Assembly: GCA_037349315.1 (NCBI GenBank)
Contig: JBAIAC010000006.1
Span: 13,613,501-13,677,500 of the forward strand
DNA from: Chelydra serpentina
Taxonomy: Eukaryota; Chordata; Testudines; Chelydridae
DNA length: 64,000 nt
Reading direction: 5' to 3'
Shown here piece by piece: positions 43,024-54,140 of this stretch. Each line of letters begins with the position of its first letter. Within the stretch, counting starts at the first letter, position 1. The notes below the pieces were generated by a model. That model was given only the letters and a program-made list of their open reading frames with translations. It was not told the DNA's origin and did not search any database. The position numbers and the translations under genes are program-made.

Positions 43024-43420
43024 CCAGTGGAGGAGAAATCAATGACAGAGTCTGGTTATTCTCTACATGTAATTTGGTTTATATACACACGTATATATCA
43101 GACTTGTTCTACACCATGTTCCTGTCGACTAATAAACCTTCTGTTTTACCGGCTGGCTGAGGCTCACGTCTGACTGCGGAGTTGGGTGCAAGGCCCTCTG
43201 GCTTCCCCGGGAGCCCTGCCCGGGCGGACTTGCTGTGGGAAGCGCACGGTGTGGAAGGGGATGCTGAATGCTCTGAGGTCAGACCCAGGAAGGTCGAAGC
43301 TGTGTAAGCTTCTTGCCCTGGAGACAGTCTGCTCGGAGAGAGGAGGCATGTTCCCCCAGAGTGAGCTGAGCAGCACTCATTGGTGGTCCACAGAGAGCTG
43401 GCTGTCCTCATGGTGCTGGC
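43024..43420 (+). repeat. LTR-like fragment
   Basis: Contains AATAAA at 43131-43136 followed by 'ccttctgttttaccggctgg' and a GC-rich downstream part ('ctgactgcggagttgggtgc', 'tcagacccaggaaggtcgaa'). The sequence resembles the R/U5 side of a turtle LTR retroelement as I remember it; no ends or duplication were found, and the 5' part may continue on the other side of the hAT insertion. Confidence 0.4.
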
Positions 43421-43642
43421 TCCTCTTTGCTTTCAATTGCAACATCCAATGCAAACAGCTAAAATTAAACATGTTGCAATATTCCACTTCCACATAGTGT
43501 CATTTTCCTATGGGGCTGCAAATGGAAGGTGGGCCACATGATTGCAAAGGGGAGGTACGGCGGTGGGGCTCAGGCAGTGGTGAAACCACCAATTCCTGGC
43601 TCTGCCGTGGATTCTCTGTGTGACCTCAGGCAAGTCACTTAG

Positions 43643-43845
43643 GGCTGGCCTACACTGCCGTTAGACACCTGCGGCTGGCTTGTGCCAGCTGACTCGGAAT
43701 CACGGGCCTTGGGCTAAGAGGCTGTTTAATTGGGGTGTAGATGTTTGGGTGTGGGCTGCAGCCCGAGCTCTGGGACCCTCCAACCTTGCAGGGTCCTATA
43801 ACCTGGACTCCAGCCTGAACTCGAACGTCTACACCTAAACTTTCT
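43643..43845. mobile_element. Miniature TIR element, same family as 28142-28423
   Basis: 'agggctggcctacactgccg', 'ttgtgccagctgactcgga', 'ggctgtttaattggggtgta', 'gctgcagcccgagctctggg' and 'gaacgtctacacctaaac' follow the internal order of the copies at 28142 and 37245. The right third is missing. Confidence 0.68.
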
Positions 43846-44033
43846 GTGCCTCCGGTTCCCAGTCTGTGAAATGGGGTAATAGTACTTCCCTTCTCCCGCC
43901 CTTGGTCTATCTCATCTAATCAGATTTTCAGCTCTTTGGGGAAAAGACTGGTTCTCACTAGGAATATGTCCAGTTGTAGCACAGTTATGATCATCAGGAT
44001 CATTACAGTGGTGCCCAGGTGCTAGGAATTCGT

Positions 44034-44262
44034 GCAGCCTGTAATTGAATTAGTACAGCTTCCCCCTATTGGTTCTTGCCCACCAGAGGCTGCCCACGCC
44101 GGCTATATAAGAACTCAGCAAGTACCAGTCAATATCTGCTCAATGCAACGGCTGCCTGGCTCCTTACTGCTAGCTGCTATGTTGTGCTCTGCCGGAATAA
44201 AGCCCAACACAGCTTCAGCTGAACCTGAGTCTGTATGTGGTTCCAGGGCACGAGGGGCCGTC
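44034..44262 (+). repeat. LTR-like sequence with promoter and poly-A signals
   Basis: Shows in LTR order a CCAAT-type box on the reverse ('cctattggttc' at 44067), a TATA box 'ctatataagaac' at 44103, and AATAAA at 44196-44201, about 90 bp downstream of the TATA. It starts plausibly at 'tgtaattgaattag' (44039). No internal retroviral genes and no second LTR are present. Target duplication not resolved, so solo LTR is the best guess. Confidence 0.55.
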
Positions 44263-44365
44263 TGAGGTCAGGACCCCATTGTGCCAGGCACTGCACGAAC
44301 ATTGAATAAGAGACAGACCCTGGCCCGAATTACCTACAATCTACACAGACAAGACAGACGTAAAG
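44263..44365 (+). repeat. Old MIR/L2-like fragment
   Basis: 'ggaccccattgtgccaggca', 'acagaccctggcccgaa' and 'ttacctacaatctacac' match wording common to old amniote SINE/LINE relics. Class uncertain. Confidence 0.4.
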
Positions 44366-44592
44366 TGGGGGGAAGCAGAGAGACCAGTGTTGGCAGCAAA
44401 TGACCACATAGGTTGTGCGATTTTTGTTGTTGTTGCTTTTGTCTGGCTGTATAACTTCTTTCAGTGTGGTTATGTTAGGAGGGGATTAGCTAGCTGGAAA
44501 GACAAAGGCAGAGAGAGGGCTGGAGACCATGGGGGAACGGAGTGGAAGTGCTTGCACAAAACAGCCAGTGAGCACCAGGGAGAGGAGGTTTA

Positions 44593-44865
44593 CAGATTCA
44601 TAGATACCAAGGCCAGAAGTGACCTCCGTGATCTAATCTGACCTGCTGGATAACACGGGCCATAGAACCTCTCCAGATTAATTTTCCAGAGCAGATCTGT
44701 TAGAAAAACATCCAGTCTTGATTTAAACATTGTCAGTGATGGAGAATCCACCACCCTCCTTGGGAAATTGTTCCAATGGTTACAAATTTACACCTTACTT
44801 CCGGTCTGAATTTGTCTAGCTTCAACTTCCAGCCATTAGCTCGTGTGATAGCTTCCTCTGCTCAT
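44593..44865 (-). repeat. CR1 3' fragment
   Basis: Starts 'attcatagataccaaggcca' (tail) and continues 'agtgacctccgtgatctaat', 'gatggagaatccaccaccct', 'gtctagcttcaacttccagc'. This corresponds to the CR1 3' end and the very C-terminal coding region in minus orientation, heavily diverged. Confidence 0.7.
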
Positions 44866-46080
44866 CATGCACAGCGCAGAAAGGAGACCCATTGTCTCAC
44901 TCAGGACCTCTGGGCACTACTATAATGCCAGTGGTAAGCAGCGATCATACTAAATAGGCCATTGCTCTGCTTTGGTGTAATCTGCACTATGAAACATGTT
45001 GAGAATGACCTGTTTTAATAGCTCTCACTGGTGCAAATGTCTCTAATGCAGACAGGACTTGAATGTCTTCTGTGTTGTATCTATTTGGGGACAGATCCTT
45101 GACTCCCCTCTGTCTGCTAGGGGCTGCCAAAAAGGTGGCATGGACAACTGTCAAGAAAATCCCTGCCTGGTTCTGAGACCATTTAGTTGTGTAGAGAATA
45201 TCAGGGGTGTGGCTGAAGTGCATTCTGGGACATCCCAGCTACTGGAGGGGCCCCAAGGGGGCTGTTGCACCTGGGTGCAACTTTGAACATCCCTGAGGTT
45301 ACTCTAAATTGCATTGCGGGCTAAAACAGCCCCAGGATTAGAGTGAGGGAGTTAAAGGTGGCAAAGGTGGGCGTTTCCTCCTTCTCGTGTTCTGTGCACA
45401 CCCAAGCCAGACCCCCAAATCTGGCCACCTGTGTATGTTTTCATTAAATCTCTTTCCCGCATCTGAGCACCTTGTTTTCCCATAGTCTCTCTCTTTTCCG
45501 CCCCGCTCTGTCTACTCTCTGCTGTTTCCCCACAACTTTGCCATTGGATTATTCCACCTCTTGCTCCCTTTTTCCACAACTGTGCATGAGCAGAATGCAA
45601 ATTCCATAACTTCCAAGTGGATCATTGGACAGTGTGATACTTCAGTGCCTTCAAAATTAAGGCGGGGGGGGGGGGGGGAAGGTGGCCCTTCAGCATCTTT
45701 ATATATGTTTTAATCAAACTGATGCCCATGTTTGATCCATGTCCTATAGGCAGGAGGGGACACCTAGTGGTACAAATGTACTATGCTAGAAAATGATAAA
45801 CATGGATCACCATTTGCAGCTATTGGCTACTAGATCATTCTGAGCTCCATCTATTTTCACACTTACTGCAATGGAGTCTACAACTCAAGTCAGTGTGTAT
45901 TACAATTCAGAGAGAAGCTAAAATCCCTGGGCGAGTCTGCAAAGGAGAACTTGTTGAAGGCACAAATGACAGAAGAAGAACTAGAACAAGGGTGCCTATG
46001 TAACCAACACACCTCCTGGGTGTGGTGTTCTGTCCCATCTAGTGACACCGAGACCACTTAGAGAGATTAAGGAGTCTGCT
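44866..46080. other. Unassigned, with a poly-G tract
   Basis: A run of about 15 G lies at 45664-45678. No gene or repeat family recognised elsewhere; frames of 75-82 codons have no motif. Confidence 0.35.
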
Positions 46081-46084
46081 CTAC

Positions 46085-46185
46085 AGCCTTAGCTAACAGG
46101 CAGTCGGCTTTTAGCTCATGCTGTAGACGTTCATGGACTAAGCTCCAGAGTTCCCAGGTTCAATCCTGCCCGCCGACAGTCTGTT
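46085..46185 (+). repeat. tRNA-like SINE fragment
   Basis: 'cttttagctcatgctgtag' (A-box-like, near 46109) and 'cccaggttcaatcctgcc' (B box, 46153-46170) at promoter spacing. No anticodon stem; the 3' part is unrecognised. Confidence 0.5.
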
Positions 46186-46962
46186 GGTGTTACACCTGTA
46201 TCTGAGAATCCCAACAGGGTGACCGAGAACTTCTCCTGCTACCGCTCTCTAGAGTGCTGGGTGGATACAAAAATGTGGATCCGCAGCCATTCTATCTGAC
46301 CCGTAATCCACACTCAGTCTCGTATCTGTATCCGCATCCAGGCCGCACCAGCCCGCTATCTCACTGTGCCTCTCAGGAGGAGCGTCTATCTGTGTGCATG
46401 TGTACAGTATAAGAAAGCTATATGGGTTAATAAATGCAAACACTATTATCATCTTATTATACAACAGGCATCAGAACAAACAGCCTTTTACCATACAAAA
46501 TAAAATAAATGTCTCGAGTCAGTCAATGCTCAAAAATCGCAAACTGAACTATAAAATAAGAAAGCCTGCTCCCTAGTTTGCTTGTGACTTATAAAGTCAA
46601 CACACTTAGCACTCAGCCATCCTATTTTTTTTGCACCAGCTCTTTGGCGTAGGGTTGGTTTTCCCCTGTATCAATTCGTGTGTTGAAGAAATTAGCAGTG
46701 TGTTTCCATCCAGATTCTTGCCCTTATCATTCAGGGTTTGCAGTCTTTTCCCAACAGCTGGGATGTCAGGGGCTGAGAAGGGAGCCTTCGCCTCCTTGTC
46801 CTGTAACTATCAGTCTCCCTGCTCAACGCTTCCCGCTGTGGTTTGCAATATTCCATTGAGTTAAAGCCCCGCTGAGGTCTCAATCAATAAAGCTGTGTGC
46901 TGCATGTGGTGCAGTGTGTTACTGATGATGTTGAGGAAAAAATGCCTTGAGTACTAATGCCA
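46186..46962. other. No feature recognised
   Basis: AT-rich in part. No supported feature. Confidence 0.35.
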
Positions 46963-47135
46963 TGGTGTCCCTAGCCTCTGTTTGCCAGAAGCTGGGAATG
47001 GGCGATAGGGGATGTATCACTTGATGATTACCTGTTCTGTTCATTCCCTCTGGGGCACCTGGCATTGGCCAGTGTTGGAAGACAGGATACTGGGCTAGAT
47101 GGACCTTTGGTCTGACCCAGTATGGCTGTTCTTCC
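46963..47135 (+). repeat. CR1 3' end fragment
   Basis: Terminal ~170 bp of the same CR1 subfamily as at 13569-16115 and 25264-25459: 'gtccctagcctctgtttgcc', 'gacaggatactgggctagat', 'agtatggctgttctt'. Confidence 0.88.
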
Positions 47136-47482
47136 TCTGGCAGGCTGTGTGGGTTTAATTGATTAGCCTAGGTTTGGGGATTATCAGCATCGCCCAGTGT
47201 GAGTTGCTGATAAAGAGGTAACTGAAGCCGATGATACTCTAAATTGTCCAGACAGTACAAGGGACAGTGAGTCTGTTCTCCCTGTGGAAGCATGCAAGGG
47301 GAATACTATTGCAGGGCTACAGTGCAGGCCAGGGCATCCTCCTAGGAAGGCTGGGGGGGGGAAGAGGGAGTGAGTAGCAACAGGTGCTCTATGACTGCAG
47401 CTGAGTTTCCCCATGTGGGTGCAGGATTGGGGTACAGGAGGGGGTGCAGGATTGGGGTGCAGGTGCTTTCCAGCTGCCCAGA

Positions 47483-47552
47483 CAGGGCTTAATTTTTGCC
47501 AGGACGTGCCAGGACCGAGCTCCAGCGCTCTTTCAATACAAATTAAGCACTG
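47483..47552. mobile_element. Very short TIR element, 70 bp
   Basis: 'cagggcttaatttttgcc' at the left and 'tacaaattaagcactg' at the right are inverted repeats with hAT-like CAGGG ends. Flanking octamers do not match, so it is either internally deleted with eroded flanks or a fragment. Confidence 0.5.
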
Positions 47553-48220
47553 CAGGGCTACATGGAGATCCCTCTCCAGGGCATTTCATTTCCCTTAGGC
47601 AGACGTGGTGCAGTTGCTCCATTAAATGGGTTTCTAGGTTGTATGTTCCCGGTGGCAGAGCTGTGTCAAGATACAGCGAGCGTTGCATAATGAGAGGTTT
47701 GCACTTCCACCTTCTCTGGAAGTAGGATCTCGAAGGGAGGGAAGCAGCGGTCTGCAACTATGGCTTCCTGACTGCGGAAGCTACTACCTCCCTCTCCAAC
47801 TGGCCTGATATGGCAATAATGGAGTTGGGAGCGGTTTCCTAAATTACTTGGCTGCTTAAACTGCGGTGATCAGAGCATGAGAGATTTTGCTGCCTGTGTT
47901 GATCTCATATCCGCAAGTGATCAGCAATCTGCAAACATGACGAACAATACAACCACATCCATGGACGTAAACTAGATATCCGCAGATTTGCAGGGCTCCA
48001 CCTATCTTTGAATCCAAGCTGTTGGCCCAGTGGCACGGACCCTTTGAAATAGTGAGACGGGTTGGAACAGTAGATTACAAAGTTCACCAGCCCAGCAAGA
48101 GGAAAGACGAGGGGAGCTGGAAATAGGGGTACGGCATCACCCCTTGGCTTGAAGTGGTTTCCATCATATGCAGGGTTTACAGTTTTGTTCAATGGCTCTC
48201 AGCACCCCTATGATACAAAT
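47553..48220. other. No feature recognised
   Basis: No supported feature. Frames of 74-95 codons lack motifs. Confidence 0.35.
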
Positions 48221-48399
48221 TCATAGAATATCAGGGTTGGAAGGGACCTCAGGAGATCATCTTGTCTAACCCCCTGCTCAAAGCAGGACCAATTCCCAAT
48301 TTTTGCCCCAGATCCCTAAATGGCCCCCTCAAAGACTGAACTCACAATCCTGGGTTTAGCAGGCCAATGCTCAAACCACCGAGCTATCCTTCTCCCCCC
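48221..48399 (-). mobile_element. tRNA-derived SINE with CR1-like tail
   Basis: On the minus strand: the A box 'gatagctcggtggtttgag' (about 48371-48389), B box 'gtgagttcagtctttg' (48332-48347), a tRNA-unrelated body, then an ending 'cctgaggtcccttccaacc' and 'tgatattctatga' that is shared with the CR1 3' ends at 11984 and 38292. Such SINEs borrow the CR1 reverse transcriptase through this shared 3' end. The architecture matches the turtle-specific tRNA SINE as I know it. About 180 bp, full length. Confidence 0.85.
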
Positions 48400-49039
48400 A
48401 GCACCACTAGGAAAGCCACCGAAATATATCATGTCACCTGCCTGAAGGCGTGGAAAGAATGGGAGGGATGTTTCTGTGTTCCCTCCTGAGCCCGAACTCA
48501 GCCCCTGATGGTTCCCCAACTGTGGACCATATAAGACGGGGAAGGCTTACAACCCCAACAGGGGCAGCAGTTACACAAACTCATCAGCACTTTCCCCTCT
48601 TTGTTTTCAGTGACACCAGGCCAGACACACCTAGTGTTCTATCATATAGAAACTGAACCCACCCGGCAAGTGCCAGCACGCCTGTGACCGTTATCCAGAA
48701 AAATGTGGGAGACTGTGCCACAAGAGCTACAGAACTGGGGGGCTCAATAACTACACCTGATGCTTTGATAAACCGCAAGAAGCCCTGGGTCAGGTTCCAG
48801 TGGACTTGGTGGGCCTACGTTCCCCAACCGTGTCTCCCTCACCTCCCTGCCCCCAGCTTCTCTGTAGTGACAGAACATCTGGGGAGCAATCTAAGCATGC
48901 AGGGATGATTGAGGCCAGAGCCAGGGCCCCCTCTAGCTTGACTAGTCTGGCAAAAAACATAAGGCCATAACCTGGTCACTAGGCCAGCTTGTCATTGGAC
49001 TTTCCTGCTACAATCATAGACACAAGATTTACCAATGGG
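48400..49039. other. No feature recognised
   Basis: No supported feature. Confidence 0.35.
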
Positions 49040-51245
49040 TGTGGAAAACAAAATAACACAAGCATGTAGGGACACAATCAGCACAAAATGAGTTACACCT
49101 GGCAAGGGATGTAAAAGGCACAAAAGAAGCAGTTCTATAAATACATTAGGAGCAAGAGAAAGACGAAGAAAAGTGTAGGTCCACTACTTAGCAGGGAAGA
49201 GGAACTAATAAGAGGTGACATCAAGAAGGCTGCCCCAGACTTCACTAAACAGGTTAATAGTAACCAGATGCTTAGCACAATTTATATAACAAGGGGGAGA
49301 GAACACAAGCCGGAATAGGGAAATAATACATTAAAGAATATTTAGATAATTTACATGGATTCACACAGGCAGGGCCTGATGAAATTCACCCTAGGCTACT
49401 TAAGAAACTATCTGAAGCCATCTTGAAATCATTAGCAATTATCTTTGAGAACTCATGGAGGACTGGTGAGGTTCCACAGGACTAGAGACGGGCAAACATA
49501 GTACCTGTCTTTAAACGGGAACAAAGAGGAAACACGGAATTATAGACCAGTCAGCCTAACGTCAATACCTGGAAAGATATGGCAACAAATTATGAATCAA
49601 TCAATTCGTTAGCACCTGAGAATAATAGGGTAATAAGTAATAGCCAACGTGGATCTGTCAAGAACAAATAATGCCAAACCAAACTTATTTTCTTCTTTGA
49701 CAGGGTTACTGGCCTAGTGGATGTGGGGAAGCTGTAGACATGATATAGCTATATCTTAGTAAGGCATGTCCCTCATGACATTCTCATAAGCAAACCAGGG
49801 AAATGTGGTCTAGCTGAAATTACTATAAGGGGGTGCATAAGACCATACTCAAGTCTAGTTATCAATAGCTCACTGTCAAAAATGGGAGGATCTCTCTAAT
49901 GGGGTTCTTCGGGCATCCATCCTGGGTCTAGTACTATTCAATATTTTCATTAATGACTTGGATAATGGAGTGAAGAGTATGCTTATAAAATTTGTTTATG
50001 ACACCAAGCTAGGAGGAGTTGCAAGCACTTTGGAGGACAGGATTAGAATTCAAAACAACCTTGACAAATTAGAAAATTGGTCTGAAATTCACAAGATGAA
50101 ATTCAATAAAGACATACAAAATAGTATACTTTGGAAGGAAAAATCAAATGCACTGTAACAGCATGGCACCCACCTCTCACAAGTGCCCCCTTCTGGTCAG
50201 ATGGGTCTGCAGTCTTTCAGTTTATAGTTGCCCTATTAGTGGTTTCTCAGGCGATTTTTCAGGACTCAGCCCTCCAGGCAAGACACACACACTGTCTATA
50301 TGCAAAACAGAACAAACCCCTTCCGGGGCATACAGTCTTTAACTTGTCCTTGCCCTGGTCTGAGGTCACACCTCCAGGACTTCCTCCTTGGTGACACTGT
50401 CTTCTTGCAGCCCTCTCTGGGCTCAGTCCTTACTCAGTCCCAGCAGCCTTCTTAGCTCCCCCATTCCCTTCTTACACTAAGCTGTCCATGTTCTTTCAGC
50501 CAGCCAGTAACCCAATACTCTCTTCTCCAACTCCAGGCAGCAACTGACTAGTGCTCTGTTCTGCAGCTCTTTTTATATGGCCCTGCTGGGCCCTGATTGG
50601 CTGATCCCTGAAGACTCTCTTGTTGGCTGCTTCCCTGCAATCACTCTAGGCCACTTGGAGGACTTCTCTTCTGCTTCTTTCTGGGACGAGGTGTGGCAGG
50701 ACCTTGAGGCCTCCAGCAGGGGTCCCTGGGCCTAGTCCACCCTGTCACATGCAAAATACAAAATGAGGTTTAACTGGCTAGTACTGCTGAAAAAGATGAG
50801 GGTGGTAATAGATCACAACTTAAATATGAGTCAACAATGTGATGCAGTTGAAAAATAGGCTAATATCATTCAGGGGTGTCATAACAGGAGTCTTGCATGT
50901 AAGACACGGAAGTAATTGTCCCGCTCTACTCGTCACTGGTGAGGCCTCAGCTGGAATACTGTGTCCATTTCTGCGCACCACACTTTAGGAAAGATGTGGA
51001 CAAATTAGAGAGAGTCCAGAGGAGAGCAACAAATATGATAAAATGTTTAGAAAACCTGACCTATGGGGCAAGGTTAAAAAAAAACTGGGCATGTTTAGTC
51101 TTGAGGAAATAAGATAAGTCTTCCAATATGTTGAGGGCTGTTATAAAGAGGACTGTGATTAATTGTTCTCCGTGTTCCACAGAAAGTAGGACAAGAAATA
51201 ATTAGCTTAATCTGCAGGAAATTCTCCATCATCCGAAGTCTATGA
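49040..51245 (+). mobile_element. Old CR1 copy interrupted by a solo LTR
   Basis: Plus-strand CR1 ORF2 in many broken frames. Recognisable: 'LARDVKGTK' at 49100, 'KSVGPLLSREEELIRGDIKK' style text near 49175 (frameshifted), '[19 protein letters not shown]' at about 49925-49980, a degraded catalytic box ('KFVYDTKLGG'), and, past the LTR, 'LGRCLRPQLEYCVHF' type text with '[19 protein letters not shown]' near 51000. The LTR at 50154-50749 splits it. Clearly older than the copy at 38292. Confidence 0.8.
50154..50749 (-). mobile_element. Solo LTR, 596 bp, nested in CR1
   Basis: The plus strand starts 'tgtaacagcatggcaccc' and ends 'agtccaccctgtcaca', giving TG...CA ends with short inverted repeats. 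Flanking 5-mers are 'tgcac' (50149-50153) and 'tgcaa' (50750-50754), a 5-bp duplication with one mismatch. On the minus strand a CCAAT box ('agccaatcagggcc') precedes a TATA box ('ccatataaaaagagc', about 50565-50580), so transcription was minus. No internal genes; recombination between two LTRs explains the solo state. Class (gypsy-like or endogenous retrovirus) not resolved. Confidence 0.78.
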
Positions 51246-51294
51246 ATCAAGACTGGGGGCTTTCTAAAAAATCAATCAGGATGTGAACTGGCAG

Positions 51295-51700
51295 ACGAGG
51301 CACCAGCTCGAGCCAAGGTCCCCAGGTCTCAGCTGAACACTGACAAATGCATAGCTGGAATCTGTCTGGCTTGTTTGTGGATTAATATTAATAAAATCGG
51401 TATTAGAATAATAAGAAATGTGCAGTGTTTGGACTCTATTGAACGCCTGTGAGTTGCTGCGTGCATTAATCTTACTTGCAATATCTGTGTTCTGTTTTGT
51501 AATGTAATATTTGAGTGGCTTGATTGTGAGCCTCTATGACTGTATGAATTGTCATACAGGAGAGAGACATTAATTAGTGTGAAGAGCTGCCCTTCTACAG
51601 AAATTGTTATGCCCCTTCCAACAGAGGAGACCAGTGGATACCAGATGGGCTCTCGTTGGATCATCTTAGAACTGGAAACACCCTACATCTGGGTTGAGAA
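51295..51700 (+). repeat. Long interspersed repeat of unknown class, copy 2
   Basis: Related to 20920-21965: 'cagctgaacactgacaaatg', 'catagctggaatctg', 'gtgcagtgtttggactctat' and 'gagttgctgcgtgca' occur in the same order. Only the first ~400 bp of that repeat can be matched. Confidence 0.55.
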
Positions 51701-51779
51701 ACCATCATCAAAATGACTTTTATTGTTCTGGTCTCCTATGTGTGAAGATGAGTCATGATCAGCTGAGTTTGCAGCTCAG

Positions 51780-52070
51780 AGAACATGGCAGGAGGAGGAT
51801 AAAAAAAACGCAAGCTAAAGGAACTAAGCATCTCTATGTCGCTCTGATGTTTGGGGGGCAAGGTGTTTCTAGGCTGAAGCAACCCCAGCTGCTTAGCCTG
51901 GGTTATGGGCTTAATGCAGAAATCAGGGGGTGAAATTCCATGACTCATGTTGTACAGGTCGGGTGTTATGCAGATCAGGTGTTCTATGACTTGTGATATG
52001 CAGGTGTTGTGCAGGTCAGACAAGATGATCGTGGTGGTCCTCTTTGGCCTTACCATCTATTATTTGAATC
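51780..52070 (+). repeat. CR1 3' end fragment
   Basis: Ends 'caggtcagacaagatgatcg' then 'ggtcctctttggcctt' and 'accatctatta', the same tail type as 11270-11340. The upstream 200 bp are assigned only tentatively. Confidence 0.5.
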
Positions 52071-52689
52071 TGCTATAATGGTGGCAAAAATGCATGGATA
52101 ATACTGGGATGGAAAACTCATGCACAGAGAATTCACAATGCGAGGATTAATACGAAGATATGCCCTTAATCAGGCATGTTCCTTGCAGGATCCTTGCATG
52201 TCTTGCACTATTTGTATTTTTAGCAAGACGGCAACAGGGGTGAACTAGATGTCAGAGACAGATGACATGCCATAGAGTTCGGCTGGACTGATCAGAGCAC
52301 AAAAAAGAAACGGAAAGAGGAAACGGAAAGCCAGGAGGCGCCTAGACAAGTCCAATTGTCCCAGACAAGTAAATGCCACTCCTGGGATGGAATCTGGCGC
52401 CTGTCAGTGATGTGGTGCATAGTTGCCAACACTGTATATTTTTCTCAAGATATGGCCATCTGGCCCCAACTGCTGGAGGATCCCATGCATATCCTGGGGA
52501 ATTTTAGCTCATTCTCCCACGTACTCTAACCACAGCTGCCAGGTTAGATGCAGCACCATCTCCTACTCCTGCCACTGCTTGGGGCAGCGGCTTTTGTCCA
52601 TAAAGGGACATTCATGGTTTTATGCTAATTAGATTCATTAAATCATTTGCAGGGAAGGTCACGCGTGGAGCAACAGAGAATGGGGCAGC
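52071..52689. other. No feature recognised
   Basis: 52420-52560 ('tagttgccaacactgtatat') may hold a decayed relative of the 'gggttgccaac' elements, but the right end is not visible. Confidence 0.3.
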
Positions 52690-52800
52690 TCTGAGGCGTG
52701 TCTACACAACTAACTTAACTCGACCTATGTTAGATTGACTTACTAATTACTGCGGTGGTTCACGTCCACACTACCCTCCTTCTCAGTGGTGCACTCACCT
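52690..52800. repeat. Partial TIR element
   Basis: 'gaggcgtgtctacacaac' and 'ttaactcgacctatgttag' match the left part of the GTCGAC-rich TIR elements (19387, 56884). No right end. Confidence 0.5.
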
Positions 52801-53799
52801 GGAGCACTTTCACCAACTTAAGAGGGGTAGTGGGGGGGGGGGGGGCTGAGATGGAGAATTTCCTGCAGATTAAGAGAATTATTTCTTGTCCTACCTTCAG
52901 TGGACATGGAGAGCAATTAATCACAGAGCAATATCTAAGCAGTTCTCAGAAGATGTGAACCCAAGCAAACAGCACGCGTATAAAGGGATCCCCTCAGCCT
53001 CCACCAGCTGGATCTGCTGAGTGCCATGCTCAGGGACATTTTATCTTGAAAAGGGTACCATCCGCTTGCACCAGCACCAAAGCAATGAGTTCCCCTCTCT
53101 CTCACCAGCGCTCAGTCATATAAAACAACACCAGGCCAGAGATGCAGCTGCAGCATCTGTGTGAATCTCTCATTTGTTACTGCCTGATTGGAGGAAGCCT
53201 TCTCCACTGCTGAACCTTTGGAAATAATTTTGGTTGATGTGAGTCTCAACCACAATGCCAGATCCAGTGTGGAGTGGTACCGAAATCTGAACCAGGATCC
53301 AGATCCAAATGTTACAGTTGGCCACTGTAGTAGTTACCACTGCAGTCAGAAGCCACTAGAACCATTTACCTTTGCAATCCTGACCCAGGTGAGGTGACTG
53401 GAGCCAGGGAATAAAAATCACTGCATACCTCAGCTTCATTACAGCCGTTATTTCTGTAATTGTAATAACCTGGATCAAATCCCTGGGTCAGAACAAATCC
53501 CGATCTAAATGCTGTGTCTCTGGCCCAACTCTGCTTAACATGAATACATAAGGATCACACAGGAGACTATAAGAACATCATTCCATCTGTGCGCATAACA
53601 CTGTACAAACAACAAGGGACTCTGAATGTTAAAATAACCAATGAGTGAGACATTGATTGAGGATGTGCAGAGGACAGAAGTTCCATTTTACAAAGGATTT
53701 CAGGGAATTTGGCTTTGTTTATGAATAGGCATGAAAAACTGAAAATGTCTAAATTTTCCACGAAGAAAAGCTCCCCTAAAAAATAGAGTTGGGTCATTC
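52801..53799. other. No feature recognised; poly-G near 52832
   Basis: A run of about 14 G at 52831-52845. No gene or repeat family recognised. Confidence 0.35.
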
Positions 53800-54140
53800 C
53801 AAACATTTTATTTCAATGTCAACTTTTTATTTTTGTCATTATATTTGAATATAGAACACAAAACCAAACCACTTGCAGAATGAAAAAGTGTTTTAAAACA
53901 AAAAATCAAAACAATTTGTTCCAAAAATTTCAAAACAGGTGGTTTGACATTATTGGAACCTTTCCCCCCAGGGTTTTTTCCAAAACAAAAATCCAACAAA
54001 ATCAGCCCTATTTTGCATTTCAGTTTCGATGGAACCGCATCTTCTGATGCAATATGGTTTCAGTGGAATTTCTCCAACCAGTTGTACAGAGAAGTTCATC
54101 ATTTTGAGAGGGAGTTTCATATTCTGAACTGAAGAAAGCT
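53800..54140. repeat. A/T-rich repeat
   Basis: Dense in 'ccaaaa' and 'tttcaa' type words in both orientations, resembling the A/T-rich stretches at 24590, 26125 and 58857. Ends not definable. Confidence 0.35.

Noticed and set aside
41924..43042. 372-codon minus-strand open frame
   Set aside because: It lies almost wholly inside the hAT-type element at 42103-43020, is proline/alanine/glycine-rich, overlaps equally long frames on the other strand, and has no domain. It is a product of high GC content.
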